The notes under the pieces: model-generated
What the model saw: only the letters and a program-made list of their open reading frames with translations
What the model was told of the DNA's origin: nothing
Database searches by the model: none
Assembly (NCBI GenBank): GCA_948144175.1
Contig: CANXME010002523.1
Span: 124,001-188,000 of the forward strand
Origin: Closterium sp. NIES-65
Lineage: Eukaryota > Streptophyta > Zygnematophyceae > Desmidiales > Closteriaceae
Length of the DNA stretch: 64,000 nt
Reading direction: 5' to 3'
Position numbers and translations under genes: made by a program
Part shown: piece after piece, positions 22,187 through 33,258 of the stretch
Position numbering within the stretch: position 1 is the stretch's first letter
Layout of the letters: the number at the start of each line of letters is the position of its first letter

Positions 22187-22467
22187 CATCACAAAAAACC
22201 TGGGTTTTTGAAGGGGGTTCGAAGGGGTGTACATTTTAGGTGTTTTGGTTGGCGAAGCTCCGAAACGAAATCGCGACCAATCACAGAACGAAATCGGACC
22301 GCGTTTGTTTGTTGGAGTTGGAATTCAATTTCGGGATGTTGGACATTGTCGTTGTTTTGTTGTTTGCCAAAATAGTTATCATTTTGGAATGGATTTAGTT
22401 AGCTATGACTTCAATAAAGTTTGACAGTGCATATATAAGCTGGCTATTTTATTACTTGATTAATGCA
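22187..22467 (+). mobile_element. left end of a Plavaka-like DNA transposon
   Basis: Starts with CATCACAAAAAACC directly after a TA dinucleotide in copia E. The same start (CATCACAAAAACCCC) appears at 32582 after the matching TA in copia F. The 280 bp between this terminus and the transposase stop is non-coding and AT-rich toward the gene, and would hold the subterminal region and the 3' UTR. Confidence 0.7.
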
Positions 22468-25400
22468 TTACATATGATACTTATTTAGGAGATAGGTACT
22501 GTCCAGATGGAACGCCTTCACCACATGGACGTGCCGAAGCAGCACTTCAAGCGGAATCACGGAGTACGCATACACTCCAGTCATCCACTTGAGGTGAGTG
22601 CATCCAGGTGCAGCATCCTCCCCGCACGCATTCCAATATCTAATGTAAGCCAGCTCCTCCCTCTCTCCACGGATTTTTGTGTGGAACACCAGCAGCAACC
22701 TTGTATACCACTCCTCTCTCCGACCGTACCTTACACCCTCTACTGCAACATCCGAGTACCACGGCCGCTCAAAATAGTCAGGCGTCGCCCGAACGAAGTG
22801 AGAAACTCTTGAGAAGCTGGCATCATCTGCCGCTGGGATGGCCAACGATGCATGGGCCTGCATAAGAGTGGCAGTTTGTAAGCAATTGGAATAGGGGCAG
22901 GAAAAAATGGTTGTATGATCCACGAAGTACTTACTCTGATCTTGGGGACGCATCCAGCATAACATACTAGCGCATCCTTGAGGGCAGCTTGTGCAACTGG
23001 GTGTTGCTTGGCCCACTTCCTTGCAAACCAGTTGGTGGAGGTGGGTTCTTCTGGTAACTCCACAGGGAGAAAGTAGGACTCTTTGATAAGAGTTCGTGTG
23101 CCTGTCTCAATGGCCTGCCAACAAACAGTAGCAAGTTTATTACATTATGCATGCATAGCATTGCAATTCAATCACTAGACAGGTTTACCTGCCGCATGGC
23201 AGTGTCCCGGCCAGCGGGATCGTCCACCGGCACAACGTCCGGAATGCGCCTAGCATGGAACTTCATAATCTGACCATCTACATTGCGCTTGTTGGACCGC
23301 CGGCAGATCCTCTTTACCAACGGTCCGTGCAAGTGCTCGAACATGTTGGTGCTGAATTCGGTGACATGACCCGCCCGGCGAATGGAGTCAATGTAGTGCG
23401 ACATGAGATGGGTTTTCACAAGGCACCAGGAGGATGGCTGCTTTGGAAAAGCAGCCTGCAACTGCTCAACCAGCCTGATGGGAGTGGGAGTTGACAGCAT
23501 ATGCAAGGACATCAGAGTCTACTAAAACATACTGCAGCCTACTTTATTTGATATACTATCATGGTTTATCAGCAACATCCTGTGAAGATAGGTTACTGCA
23601 ACAGCTTAGGTGCCGTGGCTAGGCATTCATGCAATGCCCAGGGTTGTACATGCATGTTAATAGTACTGGGAGGTCTTCTTCTTGAGATCCCGCAGGGACC
23701 GCTCGGTGTGCCCCGTTGGCTGGCAACACAAGAGGTACCAGCCAAGATAGGCACGAACAGCATCCATCTGGGGCTGGCGAAGCAGGCCAGCAAAGACAAA
23801 CACCATGACCTGAAAATTTTAGGGTTTATCACAGCAGGGGGGCATGAGTAGTTGGGACATGCGTGAGAAGATGAGCAAACAGTATTCGAGGCGGAATTAA
23901 TGAAAGCAGGAGAGAGGGTACTGAGATGCAGCAGGGGGTGTGTTGTAGTCTGGAATCGGCATGCCAGTACTGCATGGTGCATGCTATCGCACAAGATGAT
24001 CACATGCACCATGGCTTGCACACCTGCATGACGGCCCTGTGCTCATAGGCCGCGACACATGCTCCAGTCTCGAAGTAGGCGCTCTCTGGTAGGCGCAGGT
24101 GGTTCAGGCACATGCGGTCGCGAATGAGCGACAGGCGCCTGCGCATACACAACAGTTCAAAGGCAGGCACAAATACAGAAACATGTAAGTAGGAGGAGGA
24201 GAGTGCGGATTGGAGTGTTGTTGACAACGAGCAACAAATCTAATCCCCCAAGGCACTGACCTGTCCATCTGCTTCACGCGCCGCTTCTTCATCTTGTGCA
24301 CGACAGCCACAATGTCCGCCTGGTGCATGATGTCAGGCATGATAACGAGGTAGGGATTGCCCCACACAGTCCCTGGGACATCCCACTTCCAGAGCACACA
24401 CTGGAAAAGGGGATGTGGTGGGGAATGGTAGAGAAAGGTATTTGAGAGACTCGGCACACAACATGTGGGACAGTGCAATGGGGTATAGCACATCTCCCCA
24501 AGGTTTGAGCAACACGGAGTGCGTAGACTACACAGTCGCCCGGGGAACAGGTCGCTCACCTCAACCGGGTAGGTCGAGTAGGTCTTGCATGGGTCGTCCT
24601 GGCTTGATGTCAACCCTGCCGCCTCATTCACGATCCATTGCTGCTGTTCAGGCGTGCGCGGCGTGTTCCGTGCCTTTACAGCAACCAGATGCTCCTGGTG
24701 TAGCACAGGGGGTGGGATGGGATGAACAGGTAAGGGAGGTGAGATTATGAGGTCCGTCATGTGACATTCGGATGGCGATGGTTCTGAAGGCACGCACATC
24801 GCATGTTTGCTCACCTTTGCAGCATAGCAGATGCTGCACGGCATCCGGGATCCATGCGAGAGTGTGCAACTGATCTTGCCGCTCTCAGGGTAGTCGCACA
24901 CCCAGGCGTATAGCAGGGGCCGCACGGTTTGCCAATCACCGAAAGGGTCCTTGAGACGGAACCCGCTGCAAGGAATAGGTATTGTGGCAACAGGATCAGG
25001 GATTTCGGCTTTGTGCATCGGCGAAGAGGGACAAGGGGGACTGTTACATACCGAAACGCTGCGCATACTATGACGTTGATTGGGTGACGACATAGCAAGA
25101 CGGAAATAGAGTACGGACCTTTCCATGCCATCGAGAAGCGGCTGCAGCATGGTGATGACGCATCGCTGGAAGAGCATCACCTTCTCCACGGCAGACATTG
25201 CAGAAGGGGGGATAGGAAGGAGAGCAAGTAGCGTGTGCCCGGCTTTCCCCCATCGCTTGGCCTGGGAGATGTTTGCAAGCGTCATCATTAGCGGCCACGC
25301 CTTCTTCCGGCCTTTGTTGCTCATGTGCGTCACATCCGAGTATAGGATGATACCCCCCACGACTTCGGACCATCCAAAGTGTTCCTGCAAAGCACGACAA

Positions 25401-26463
25401 AGAGGGAAAAGGCACACGGTCAAACACCAACAAGGCAACATGTCGCCAGGCGGACTAAGCATGCTTCAAAGAACTCCCCACAAACATGACACACTGAAGA
25501 TGCTCTCTACACATCAGTGCATCAACAGAGGCATGCGCACTCTTCTGGTTTTAGGTGGCAACGGGGTATTTCCATACCTGAGCATCGTTCCACCACGTTC
25601 CAGTTTCTGGCGTGGTATAGCGACGCTCCCCTGTGTCAGGATCCTCATCGATACGAGCCTTGAGCTTGAAGCCGGACGCGTTGTTGGTATGCCCAAACAG
25701 TTCGGCAAACGCCTGGCGTACAGTGGCAAGAGCAGGAGAGAACCAAACCCTGGTTAGTGGCGTTGAAGGTGGGGCAGATCTCACACAAGCCTAACAGAGG
25801 CAACGTTCAACAAGCACCAAATGGATGCGGAATCTGCATTTCACAGCCACGGATTTAGATTCAACTTACCTGCGCAGAGTTCTGGAAGAGAAGGCGCTGT
25901 GGCGGATGACCGTCAATCTCGAAGGTCGCCACTGACCATCCGCGATTGAGCCCGACCAAGCGCTCCATCTCGAACCGCTCCAAATCCTTGCTGTTCCGGA
26001 TCTCTGAGATCACAAGAGGCGCAAGGCCGGGCTCCACCACGAGCTGAAGCAGGCCATTGATGTCGATCTCCGCCATTCCTATTCCGCCATTTACGCGCCG
26101 CACGAAATGCAGCAGCTTCAACGCAAGCGGATTGAGGGGCGTGGCATTGCTCTGCCCAGAGATGCATGTCGGCGGTGCGGCGTGACTCTCTTCACGGCGG
26201 CTCTCCGGATGCTCACTCGTGTCAGAGGCATGTGTTCCGGGAGGCGGTTGATGCTCACTTTCAGGAGCCCCCATGTTCACAGCCGAGGGTGTTGCGTCCC
26301 CGTCAGCTTCGGGCACGCGAGGAGGACCATTCACACCGTCGGTGTTGGACGCGTTAGACGCGGTAGGGGAAGCAGGTGCAGCGGGAGCGTCTGACAGAAT
26401 GTCGTGGACGAACAGCAGAGCGTGTAGACCGGCGGACGGTGCAGACGAGGAGGGCCTTGCCAC
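22468..26463 (-). CDS. Plavaka/KDZ-type transposase, 11 exons
   Basis: Eleven exons on - can be joined with GT..AG introns: 26463-25870, 25712-25578, 25384-25119, 24965-24815, 24694-24560, 24400-24261, 24138-24024, 23809-23667, 23474-23189, 23114-22935, 22857-22468. Their lengths sum to 2535 bp and all phases agree, giving about 844 residues without a stop. Family blocks in order: GTWWNDAQ; VGGIILYSDVTHMSNKGRK and AWPLMMTLANISQAKRW (catalytic-core region with a conserved Asp); PLLYAWVCDYPESGKISC and MPCSICYAAK (zinc-like Cys pair); PYLVIMPDIMHQADIVAVVH; FSTNMFEHLHGPLVKR; C-terminal EELAYIRYWNACG. This order matches Plavaka transposases, best known from basidiomycete fungi. One donor (GTCCGT after exon 3) and exon 8's end are the least certain. 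Catalysis of DNA transposition is inferred from family. Confidence 0.82.
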
Positions 26464-27299
26464 GGCAGAAAGCCCTTGACAAGGGGTCCGCCGTGACTTA
26501 TGGCCGCCATAAACCTAGGCGTTGGGGAACCATCTGTTGCAGAACTCGCATACTACGCCTGGCAAAGAGCCCATGTATTCTAGATCTGTATAAGAGTGGT
26601 GGAATGTAGAGTGAGGAGACTAGCCAGTTTGAAGCTTGTAAACGCTTTTACTTCACGGTCAATGAAGGCTCAGACTCCAGCACAGTCATCGCCACAGCGC
26701 GAAGTGTCCACGGCGGCTTGGATCTCTGCACGCCTGGCACTTGATCGTGGCGCATTAGTGAGAGACTGGCTAACAATGGTCGCGCAGCGCGGCCGTGACA
26801 AGCCTAGATACAGACCGCCGACAGCACGACATAGGCCTTCTCTACAAGGCGTGTCGCCCCCTGTTAGAGTGATTACGACGTGAGCAGGGCCTTATGCAGT
26901 GGTGTACGGCTAGCTTGGTTGCAAGCGTGCGTGACGAGCACGGTGAGGAGTACGTGCCTCCATATTCAAAACTTTGGTTTTTGAATCGTGTGTGAGAGTC
27001 GAGGTGGAAGAGGAAGAGAGGGAAGAGATCTGTTTGGTGTTGTGATTCTTTCAAGAGTCTCTATAGGGGAGAGATCGCGATCACGTAGGTGTGCCCAAAG
27101 TGGTGCGCACCCCCATAGCCTTAATCCAAACCAGGTAATACCATTGTACAGTTACATATAACAAATTACTTAATGTCACTCATAATGATTATACGACCAT
27201 ACTTTACGGCATGCTCAATACCTTCCGGCATATTGACAACGGCACTGCTTAGAAACAGCACCGTTAGTGTGGTCTGCTACCATTTGGGAAGCAACACCA
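26464..27299. other. transposase upstream region, no gene recognised
   Basis: About 830 bp upstream of the transposase start. Short ORFs lack similarity to anything I know. The opposite terminus of the transposon was not found here. Confidence 0.5.
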
Positions 27300-28020
27300 T
27301 TCCACAACCGTTTCACCATGTCACGTAAGCCACGGGCCTGAACGCTGCAACGTCGCCGCGTCGGAACAGCGATGTCGAGAACGCATCTACGCTTGTGCGT
27401 TGGGCCTGTGCTTCATACCACTCCTTCTGGGCGCCTTGTTTAATGTCTGTGCAAGAATGGATGACAATCCAACGCCAAACCACAACGGATTCACCATGTC
27501 GCGCAACACACAGGCCGGAACGCGGCATCGTCGCACTGTATAAACACTGCTGTCGAGAACGCATCTACGCTTGTGCGTTGGGCCTGTGCTTCATACCACT
27601 CCCTCTAAGCACCTTGTTGAATGTCCGTGCAAGAATGGATGACGATCCATCACCATACGCAAACGGATTCACCATGTCGCGCAACCCCAGCAGGCCTGAA
27701 CGCTGCATCGTCGCACAGTCTAAACATGGCTGTCGATAACGCATCACCGCTTGTGCGTAGGGCCTGTGCTTCACACCACTCCCTCTAAGCACCTTGTTGA
27801 ATGTCCGTGCAAGAATGGATGACGATCCATCACCATACGCAAACGGATTCACCATGTCGCGCAACCCCAGCAGGCCTGAACGCTGTATTGTCGCACAGTC
27901 TAAACATGGCTGTCGATAACACATCACCGCTTGTGCGTAGGGCCTGTGCTTCATACCACTCCCTCTAAGCACCTTGTTGAATGTCCGTGCAAGAATGGAT
28001 GACGATCCATCACCATACCA
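27300..28020. repeat. 180-bp tandem repeat, four units
   Basis: Units are marked by GGCCTGTGCTTCATACCACT at 27402, 27581, 27761 and 27941 (spacing 179-180). Each contains GTGCAAGAATGGATGACGAT and CACCATGTCGCGCAAC blocks. Because 180 is a multiple of three, an ORF on - stays open through three units; this is probably a by-product of the period. Confidence 0.9.
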
Positions 28021-28718
28021 CAAATTATTCTCGTTTACTATTGATCATCGTGTTAGAATGTCGTCCGCTATCGACAAACCGATGTGGCAAAGCCCTAAAG
28101 TGCGCAGTACATCTGTGTGACGTGAGAATCACCGATTAACTTACCCCAGCCCCATACTAAACCATTTGCAACTAAGTGTTTGATGAAATCTATTGTTGTA
28201 TGTTTGAATTTGATTTAGCTGCTATGTGCAACACTATGCGTTCGCGACAACACTGTACTTTGCAGGGATTTTACTAATTTCGCACTTGGCGTTTCACAAC
28301 CGTTGTACCCTTTGTAGTGATTGATGCGTTGGCAACCGTGATTGGCCGACGCATCTCAAACGAGTTGGCCCGCAACACAATCACGAGCCAAGAGGTACTT
28401 CAGCCAATGAGCGGCTGAGATCGAGCGGTAGGTGGGTTTATGCTAGGGTGGCTACACGTACACCGTCCGATATAGCCTGATAGGGTTACAGTAATCTCTC
28501 TAGTCTCGCAACCCACCCCAACCACCCTCGTGCCCCACCCACCTGCTTCTGTCACTCCCTGGTCCAACACTTTCATGCTGCTCGCTGTTTGACACACGCC
28601 TCTCCGTCGCGGCCATAGCTCTCTACTTAGTGGCTACTAGATCAGTTTTAGATGAAGCGGCGGTTTTCGGATACAGATAACAGTGATCGACCGTCGATAA
28701 TCCCATCGTGGGATTCCG
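28021..28718. other. intergenic sequence, no feature recognised
   Basis: Unique-looking sequence of about 700 bp between the 180-bp repeat and the acidic ORF. It may contain the promoter of the latter, but no specific element could be supported. Confidence 0.4.
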
Positions 28719-28781
28719 TTGCAGTACCCCTTCGAAACCGGCACAACCCTTCCGCGCGATGTGCTAATTTGCTTTCCTACA

Positions 28782-30161
28782 ATGACCATGACTCATGCAA
28801 CACGTAACCAAGCAATGGTGGAGGAACAGGCCGGCCGCCACGCGACAAGGAGGACGTCTCAACAGATAGATAGGGAGAGCAGTGGCGGCGCTAAAAAAAC
28901 TAATGCGTCCGTCGCGCCAGGCATTGGGCAGAAAAAAGCGGCGCCAAAAAAGGTCGAGCGCGGTCAAGAGGAGTCCGGCAAGAAAGCGGAAGACAAGGAG
29001 CCTAAACCAAAGCCACGCAAGCGTGTTTCTACAGTGCGCAAAGAAGCGGATGTTGCCTCTGCTGGAACCGAGCCCGGTCCGAGTAACGACGGCACCACTG
29101 GCGGCAACAAAGATACGGGGCGAGGGAGCGCGAGTCTTGCAGTCCCGTCGGCGGAGATAGAGGGATCGGCGACAGGGGGAAACCACGGAGGCGATCCCCG
29201 CGCCGAGCATGCCGTAACCAAGGAGTCCGAGGCGGCGGCAACGCAACACCATCTGACGCTGCTCCAGCCGACCGTGGTCGAAGTTTCTGCAGCCGTGCTG
29301 GATAAGGACAAGGTGGGGGAGCACGAGTCGGAGGGGCAGGTCGGTGGCTCTCCGCCTTCTGGTGGACGGGGGAGGCGTAGGCAGAGGAGGAGCGATGGGG
29401 AGGACGATTATGACACCGCTGTGCCCGGGGACCTCACCACGCGGGCGAAGAGTCGGCAGACGACAGGCAGTGCTGACGACGCCGGAGGCGCGGAAGTTGG
29501 GACAACGCGAGGCGCCAAGGAAGCTAGTGGCAAGGCAGGCGGTCAAGCATTGCGCCAGAAGGGCCGACCCGCAGCAAGAAAAACATCCGGCGGAAGGAGA
29601 GGCAAGAAAGCAATGACGGGGACGAGGCAAAAACGGGGCGATGAACACCCTGGTGATGCGGAGGAGGAGGAAGATGAGGAGGAGGATGCGGAGGAAGAGG
29701 AGGATGAAGAGGATGCGGAGGAGGATGACAGGGATGTTGGGGAGGATGAAAAAGATGAGAATGATGGCGGGGAGGACGAAGAGGAGGGTGAGGATGAGGA
29801 GGAGGAGGAGGAGGAGGAGGAGGAAGAGGAGGAGGAGGAGGATGAGGAGGAGAAGGAGGAGGAGGAGGAGGAGGAGGAGGAGGAGGAGGAGGAGGAGGAG
29901 GAGGAGGAGGAGGAGGAGGAACAAGGTGACGACGAGGAGGATGAGGAGGAGGAGGAGGCAGCAGAGGAGGAGGAGGAGGAGGAGGAGGAGGAGGAGGAGG
30001 AGGAGGAGGAGGAGGAGGAGGAGGAGGATGTGGCGCCAGTGAAGGGATGGGGCGGGCGTGGCAGACGGATGAGTGGTACAGGGAAGGTGGGGGGCCGGAC
30101 TCGCCCTTCCCGAAAACGCGGGGCAATTAACGCCGCGCGCGGCGAAGCAGCGGGCAAATAG
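28782..30161 (+). CDS. acidic low-complexity protein, unknown function
   Basis: An open frame on + (an earlier in-frame ATG lies at 28719). The first 300 residues are Lys/Arg/Ala/Gly rich (KKAAPKKVERGQEE, KPKPRKRVSTVRKE, GRRGKKAMTGTRQKRG), followed by about 130 residues of Glu/Asp runs encoded by a (GAG/GAT)n tract, then a basic Gly/Arg tail (GWGGRGRRMSGTGKVGGRTR). The frame continues past one TAG at 30159 to the copia F LTR at 30452. Basic-acidic-basic layout is common in chromatin or nucleolar proteins, but that is only composition. The opposite-strand frames are Leu, Pro or Ser runs produced by the repeat. It could be a host exon or transposon cargo. Confidence 0.5.
   Translation: MTMTHATRNQAMVEEQAGRHATRRTSQQIDRESSGGAKKTNASVAPGIGQKKAAPKKVERGQEESGKKAEDKEPKPKPRKRVSTVRKEADVASAGTEPGPSNDGTTGGNKDTGRGSASLAVPSAEIEGSATGGNHGGDPRAEHAVTKESEAAATQHHLTLLQPTVVEVSAAVLDKDKVGEHESEGQVGGSPPSGGRGRRRQRRSDGEDDYDTAVPGDLTTRAKSRQTTGSADDAGGAEVGTTRGAKEASGKAGGQALRQKGRPAARKTSGGRRGKKAMTGTRQKRGDEHPGDAEEEEDEEEDAEEEEDEEDAEEDDRDVGEDEKDENDGGEDEEEGEDEEEEEEEEEEEEEEEDEEEKEEEEEEEEEEEEEEEEEEEEEEQGDDEEDEEEEEAAEEEEEEEEEEEEEEEEEEEEEDVAPVKGWGGRGRRMSGTGKVGGRTRPSRKRGAINAARGEAAGK
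29650..30030. repeat. (GAG)n trinucleotide tract
   Basis: About 380 bp of GAG/GAT/GAA repeats with few interruptions, forming the acidic run of the ORF above. Confidence 0.95.
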
Positions 30162-30451
30162 AAGGCGCGTAAGGTGAAGGTCGAAAGTGAAGGGGGTGGT
30201 AAAAAGCAAGGGAGCCAGGGAGCAAAAGGGGATGGAGGAGGAAAGGGTGGCTGCGGCAAAGGGGTTCCAGTGGGTACCGGCAAGAAAGAACCAGCGAGTC
30301 TCAACGGCCTTGAGAGTTTCACCCCAAAAAAGTTGGAATTTGGAGCGTCAGATCGAAATTCTACTCAACGGCCGAGATCGGATGCGAATTTCGACTTAGA
30401 GAGAATTACGCGACCTACAGAACCAGCGTTCGTTATTTCTACAGTCGATTC

Positions 30452-30581
30452 TGTGAGAATAAGAACGATGAATGAATTGACTATGAATGAGAAAGGTACA
30501 AGTATGAAACCCTAGAAAAGCTGTACCCCCTATTGTCTACCCCACTGCAGCCTACACAGGCTATATCATATATGTCTGACA
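30452..30581 (-). repeat. 3' LTR of copia F
   Basis: A 130-bp segment, on - TGTCAGACATATATG to TTCTCACA, similar to the copia B LTR (125 bp). On - it is preceded by CCTATGGGGG, a short polypurine tract (plus-strand 30582-30592). Left flank on + is the acidic ORF frame, so the element probably inserted into that sequence. Confidence 0.75.
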
Positions 30582-30815
30582 CACCCCCATAGGTAAAGTG
30601 GGGGAGAACAAGGGGTCACACGACCAGTCAAGCAAAGCAAAGCAAGCTCAGGGTGGATCACAACGTCACCACACATTTCGAGCACAGGTTCAAAGTCCAC
30701 AAGGCCAGTTCACATGCAGGATTATACATCAAAGTGAACAAGCAAGAGAGTGATCACAACCTAACAAAGGTAAGCATGCAGGAGCATGTATATATAGATC
30801 ACACTACAAGCAAAG

Positions 30816-32581
30816 TCAAGAGGTAAGCAAGTGAGGCCCGGTAGGCACAAGACCTAGCATAGTACAGAAACGCTGATGATCACAAGGCTGAAGTGCCTTG
30901 GTGAAGATATCAGCAGTGTTGGCCTCAGAGGCCACGTAAGCAAGACGAAGCTGACCACGCTGCTGCAACTCTCGAGCAAGGAAGTAGCGCAGAGCAATGT
31001 GCTTCGTTCTGTGCTCTAGTCTGTGCACTTGACACAAGGCCAGCATGGCCTTGTTGTCAACGTACAGAACTGGAGGAGAACGAGGCGCCTCTCCAAAGTC
31101 AGTCAGCAGGTAGGTGAGCCAGCGAAACTCCTGTGCAGTCATGGCCCCAGCGTAGATCTCAGCCTCACAACTGGAGCTGAGAACAGAGGACGAGCGGGTA
31201 GACCGCCATGAAACAGAGCCGGAACCAAGGCTGAAGGTGTAACCCTGTGACGACCGCTGCGTAGCCAAGTCGTCAGCCGAAGAAGCGTCTGCGTGACTAA
31301 TGAGGACAACTCGAGCCCGTCCTCCAAGCACGAGCCCCATGCCCGACGTACTGCACAGGTAGCGCAACACCTTCTTCGCTGCAGCCATGTGCTCTGGTCG
31401 GTGTCTCCCAGGAGCAACATAGCGTGCCAAGATGCTAAGAGGGTATGCCAGATCAGGTCGAGTGCAGGTAATCAGGTGCATGAGGTAGCCAACAAGCTCT
31501 GGGTATGGGCCACTCGGCTCTACGGACTCATTCAAAGGCAGAGCTGAGAGCAAGTGGCGAGTAGACAGAGGAGTGGCCTGAGGCAAGGAGTACGTGAAGT
31601 CAAAGCGCTGAAGGACCTGCTGCACCATGTGTGACTGAGTCAAGGTAATGGTGCACCGTGCTCTGTCCCGGGTGATCTGCAAGCCAAGATAGCTGCGCAG
31701 TTCACCCAGGTCTGTGCACGTGTGTCTCTTCTGCAGCTCCGACTTCACGTGGATGAGTCCCTCAGTGTCAGCAATGGCAAAGACCAAGTCGTCGACGTAC
31801 AGAAGGATGTAGAACGGCGGCAGCGAAGTGTCGGTGCGCAGAAACAGTGACGGGTCAGCAGTAGAAGGAGCAAACCCAAGAGCCGCAAGCGTAGTCCTCA
31901 GTGTGTCGTGCCACTCACAGGGCGCCTGGCGGAGACCGTAGACTGGCCGCTGGAGGCTCCACTGGGTACCAGGAGGAAACGCCCCAGTGAAGCCAGGTGG
32001 GCGGCGCAACCAGATCTCCTCGTGCAGGCTGCCCTGTAGGAAAGCAGTGCTGAAGTCAAGAGAGTGAAGCTCGTAGTCACGCTGAGCAGCGACATGCAGA
32101 AGAACCCGAAAAGTGGTCATCTTTGGGGTCGGGGAGAAGGTATGGAAGAAGTCAACTCCCTGTCGCTGACTGAAGCCTCGAGCAACGTAACGCGCCTTGA
32201 AGACAGGTGGAGAACCCGGCGGCCGCTTCACCTTGAAAATCCACATGCCACAGACGATGTTCGCCCCAGGAGGGGGAACCTCGTCGACGTAGGTGCCTGT
32301 GGACTTCCAGGATGCCATCTCTGCGTCCATGGCTGACTGCCACTGAGAGGAGTAGGGACCCTCTATCGCCTCTGCGTAAGAGCGCGGGGTCGGGATGTCT
32401 GGTGCATCCGGGTCTCCCTCATGTGCAATCAGCATGGACACGAGATGAGGTACAGCGACTGCAAAGCACTCAAAGTCCTCCTGCTTGTCCTCAAGGACGT
32501 CCGTGCCAAGAGCACACTCACCCCCGACGGACGGAGGACAGATAGACTCAGACTCAGCAACAAGACTCGCGGCGTAGTCTA
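30816..32581 (-). CDS. copia F reverse transcriptase and RNase H
   Basis: One open frame of nearly 590 residues without internal stops. RT motifs: SYAEAIEGPYSSQW, KARYVARGFSQRQGVDFF, DFSTAFLQGSL, VYGLRQAPCEW and the active site LLYVDDLVFAIAD. RNase H: SHADASSADDLATQRSS, SSSCEAEIYAGAM, LYVDNKAMLALCQ, HRTKHIALRYF, NTADIFTKAL. Its first native residues (DYAASLVAESES) pick up where half E ends. The intact frame suggests that the interrupting insertion is recent relative to the decay of other copies. Confidence 0.9.
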
Positions 32582-32937
32582 CATCACAAAAACCCCATGC
32601 CAAGTTTGGACCAATTTTGATTGGGGTTGTCTTCGCGTAAAAAAATCCGGACCCAATTTCGACCGACGGTTGGAATCATTTGATAGGAGCTCTGACACAC
32701 ATCTCGTGACAAGGTTTGGCTTGGGTCAAGTTTCAAATTGGCACGCGAGCTTTTTCGGATGACATTCGGGCGCAATCCGTTTTGGTGCAATTTCGGTACC
32801 AAATTTTTTAAAACTGGATTTTGGTTTTGTTTTATTTTGGGTATTGAGGATTTCATAATTACATTCAATATTCCGGCTTACAACAACCATTATTCAGCAT
32901 TCTAACAACCAGCAGTTTTAGCACCAGGTCAAATAGC
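32582..32937 (+). mobile_element. right terminus of the DNA transposon
   Basis: Begins CATCACAAAAACCCC after the TA in copia F. This is the same terminal sequence as at 22187, in the same orientation on +, which means inverted with respect to the copia it interrupts. About 355 bp of AT-rich, non-coding sequence follows up to the stop of the small gene at 32938. Confidence 0.65.
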
Positions 32938-33224
32938 CTACGCAATGCTGGGCCCTGCAATCGCCCGGTGGGCAAGAATGACATCTCCAAGGTCGCTATC
33001 GTCAATGAGGAACTTGTTCGGGACGACGAACGCACGCTGAGCCGGATCGTTTGGGATCCGCCACTCCACGACGGCAAATTGTATCATCTGTTTGACCTTG
33101 TCACACCACTCGAAGTAGTCTGGCCTGTTTTGTTCCGGCTGGGCCGGAATTCGCTTGCGACGCTTATCCTGCGGAAGGGGCCACTCGATTTGCGATGTGG
33201 TGTAGGGCTGGGTGGATGGAGTAT

Positions 33225-33258
<34 letters not shown>

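Larger units (their letters stand above)
30452..32581 (-). mobile_element. copia half F (RT to 3' LTR)
   Basis: The 3' half of a copia B-family element on -: coding 32581-30816, 3' non-coding, polypurine tract and LTR 30581-30452. Its 5' border is a DNA transposon terminus at exactly the base where half E stops, with TA shared by both. E and F together give a continuous polyprotein without overlap or gap. Confidence 0.88.

Noticed and set aside
27565..28023. 152-residue ORF across the 180-bp repeats as a gene
   Set aside because: Openness follows from a repeat length divisible by three; no start context, domain or intron structure supports it.
28764..30322. Leu-, Pro- and Ser-rich ORFs opposite the acidic ORF
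   Set aside because: They are antisense readings of the GAG repeat.
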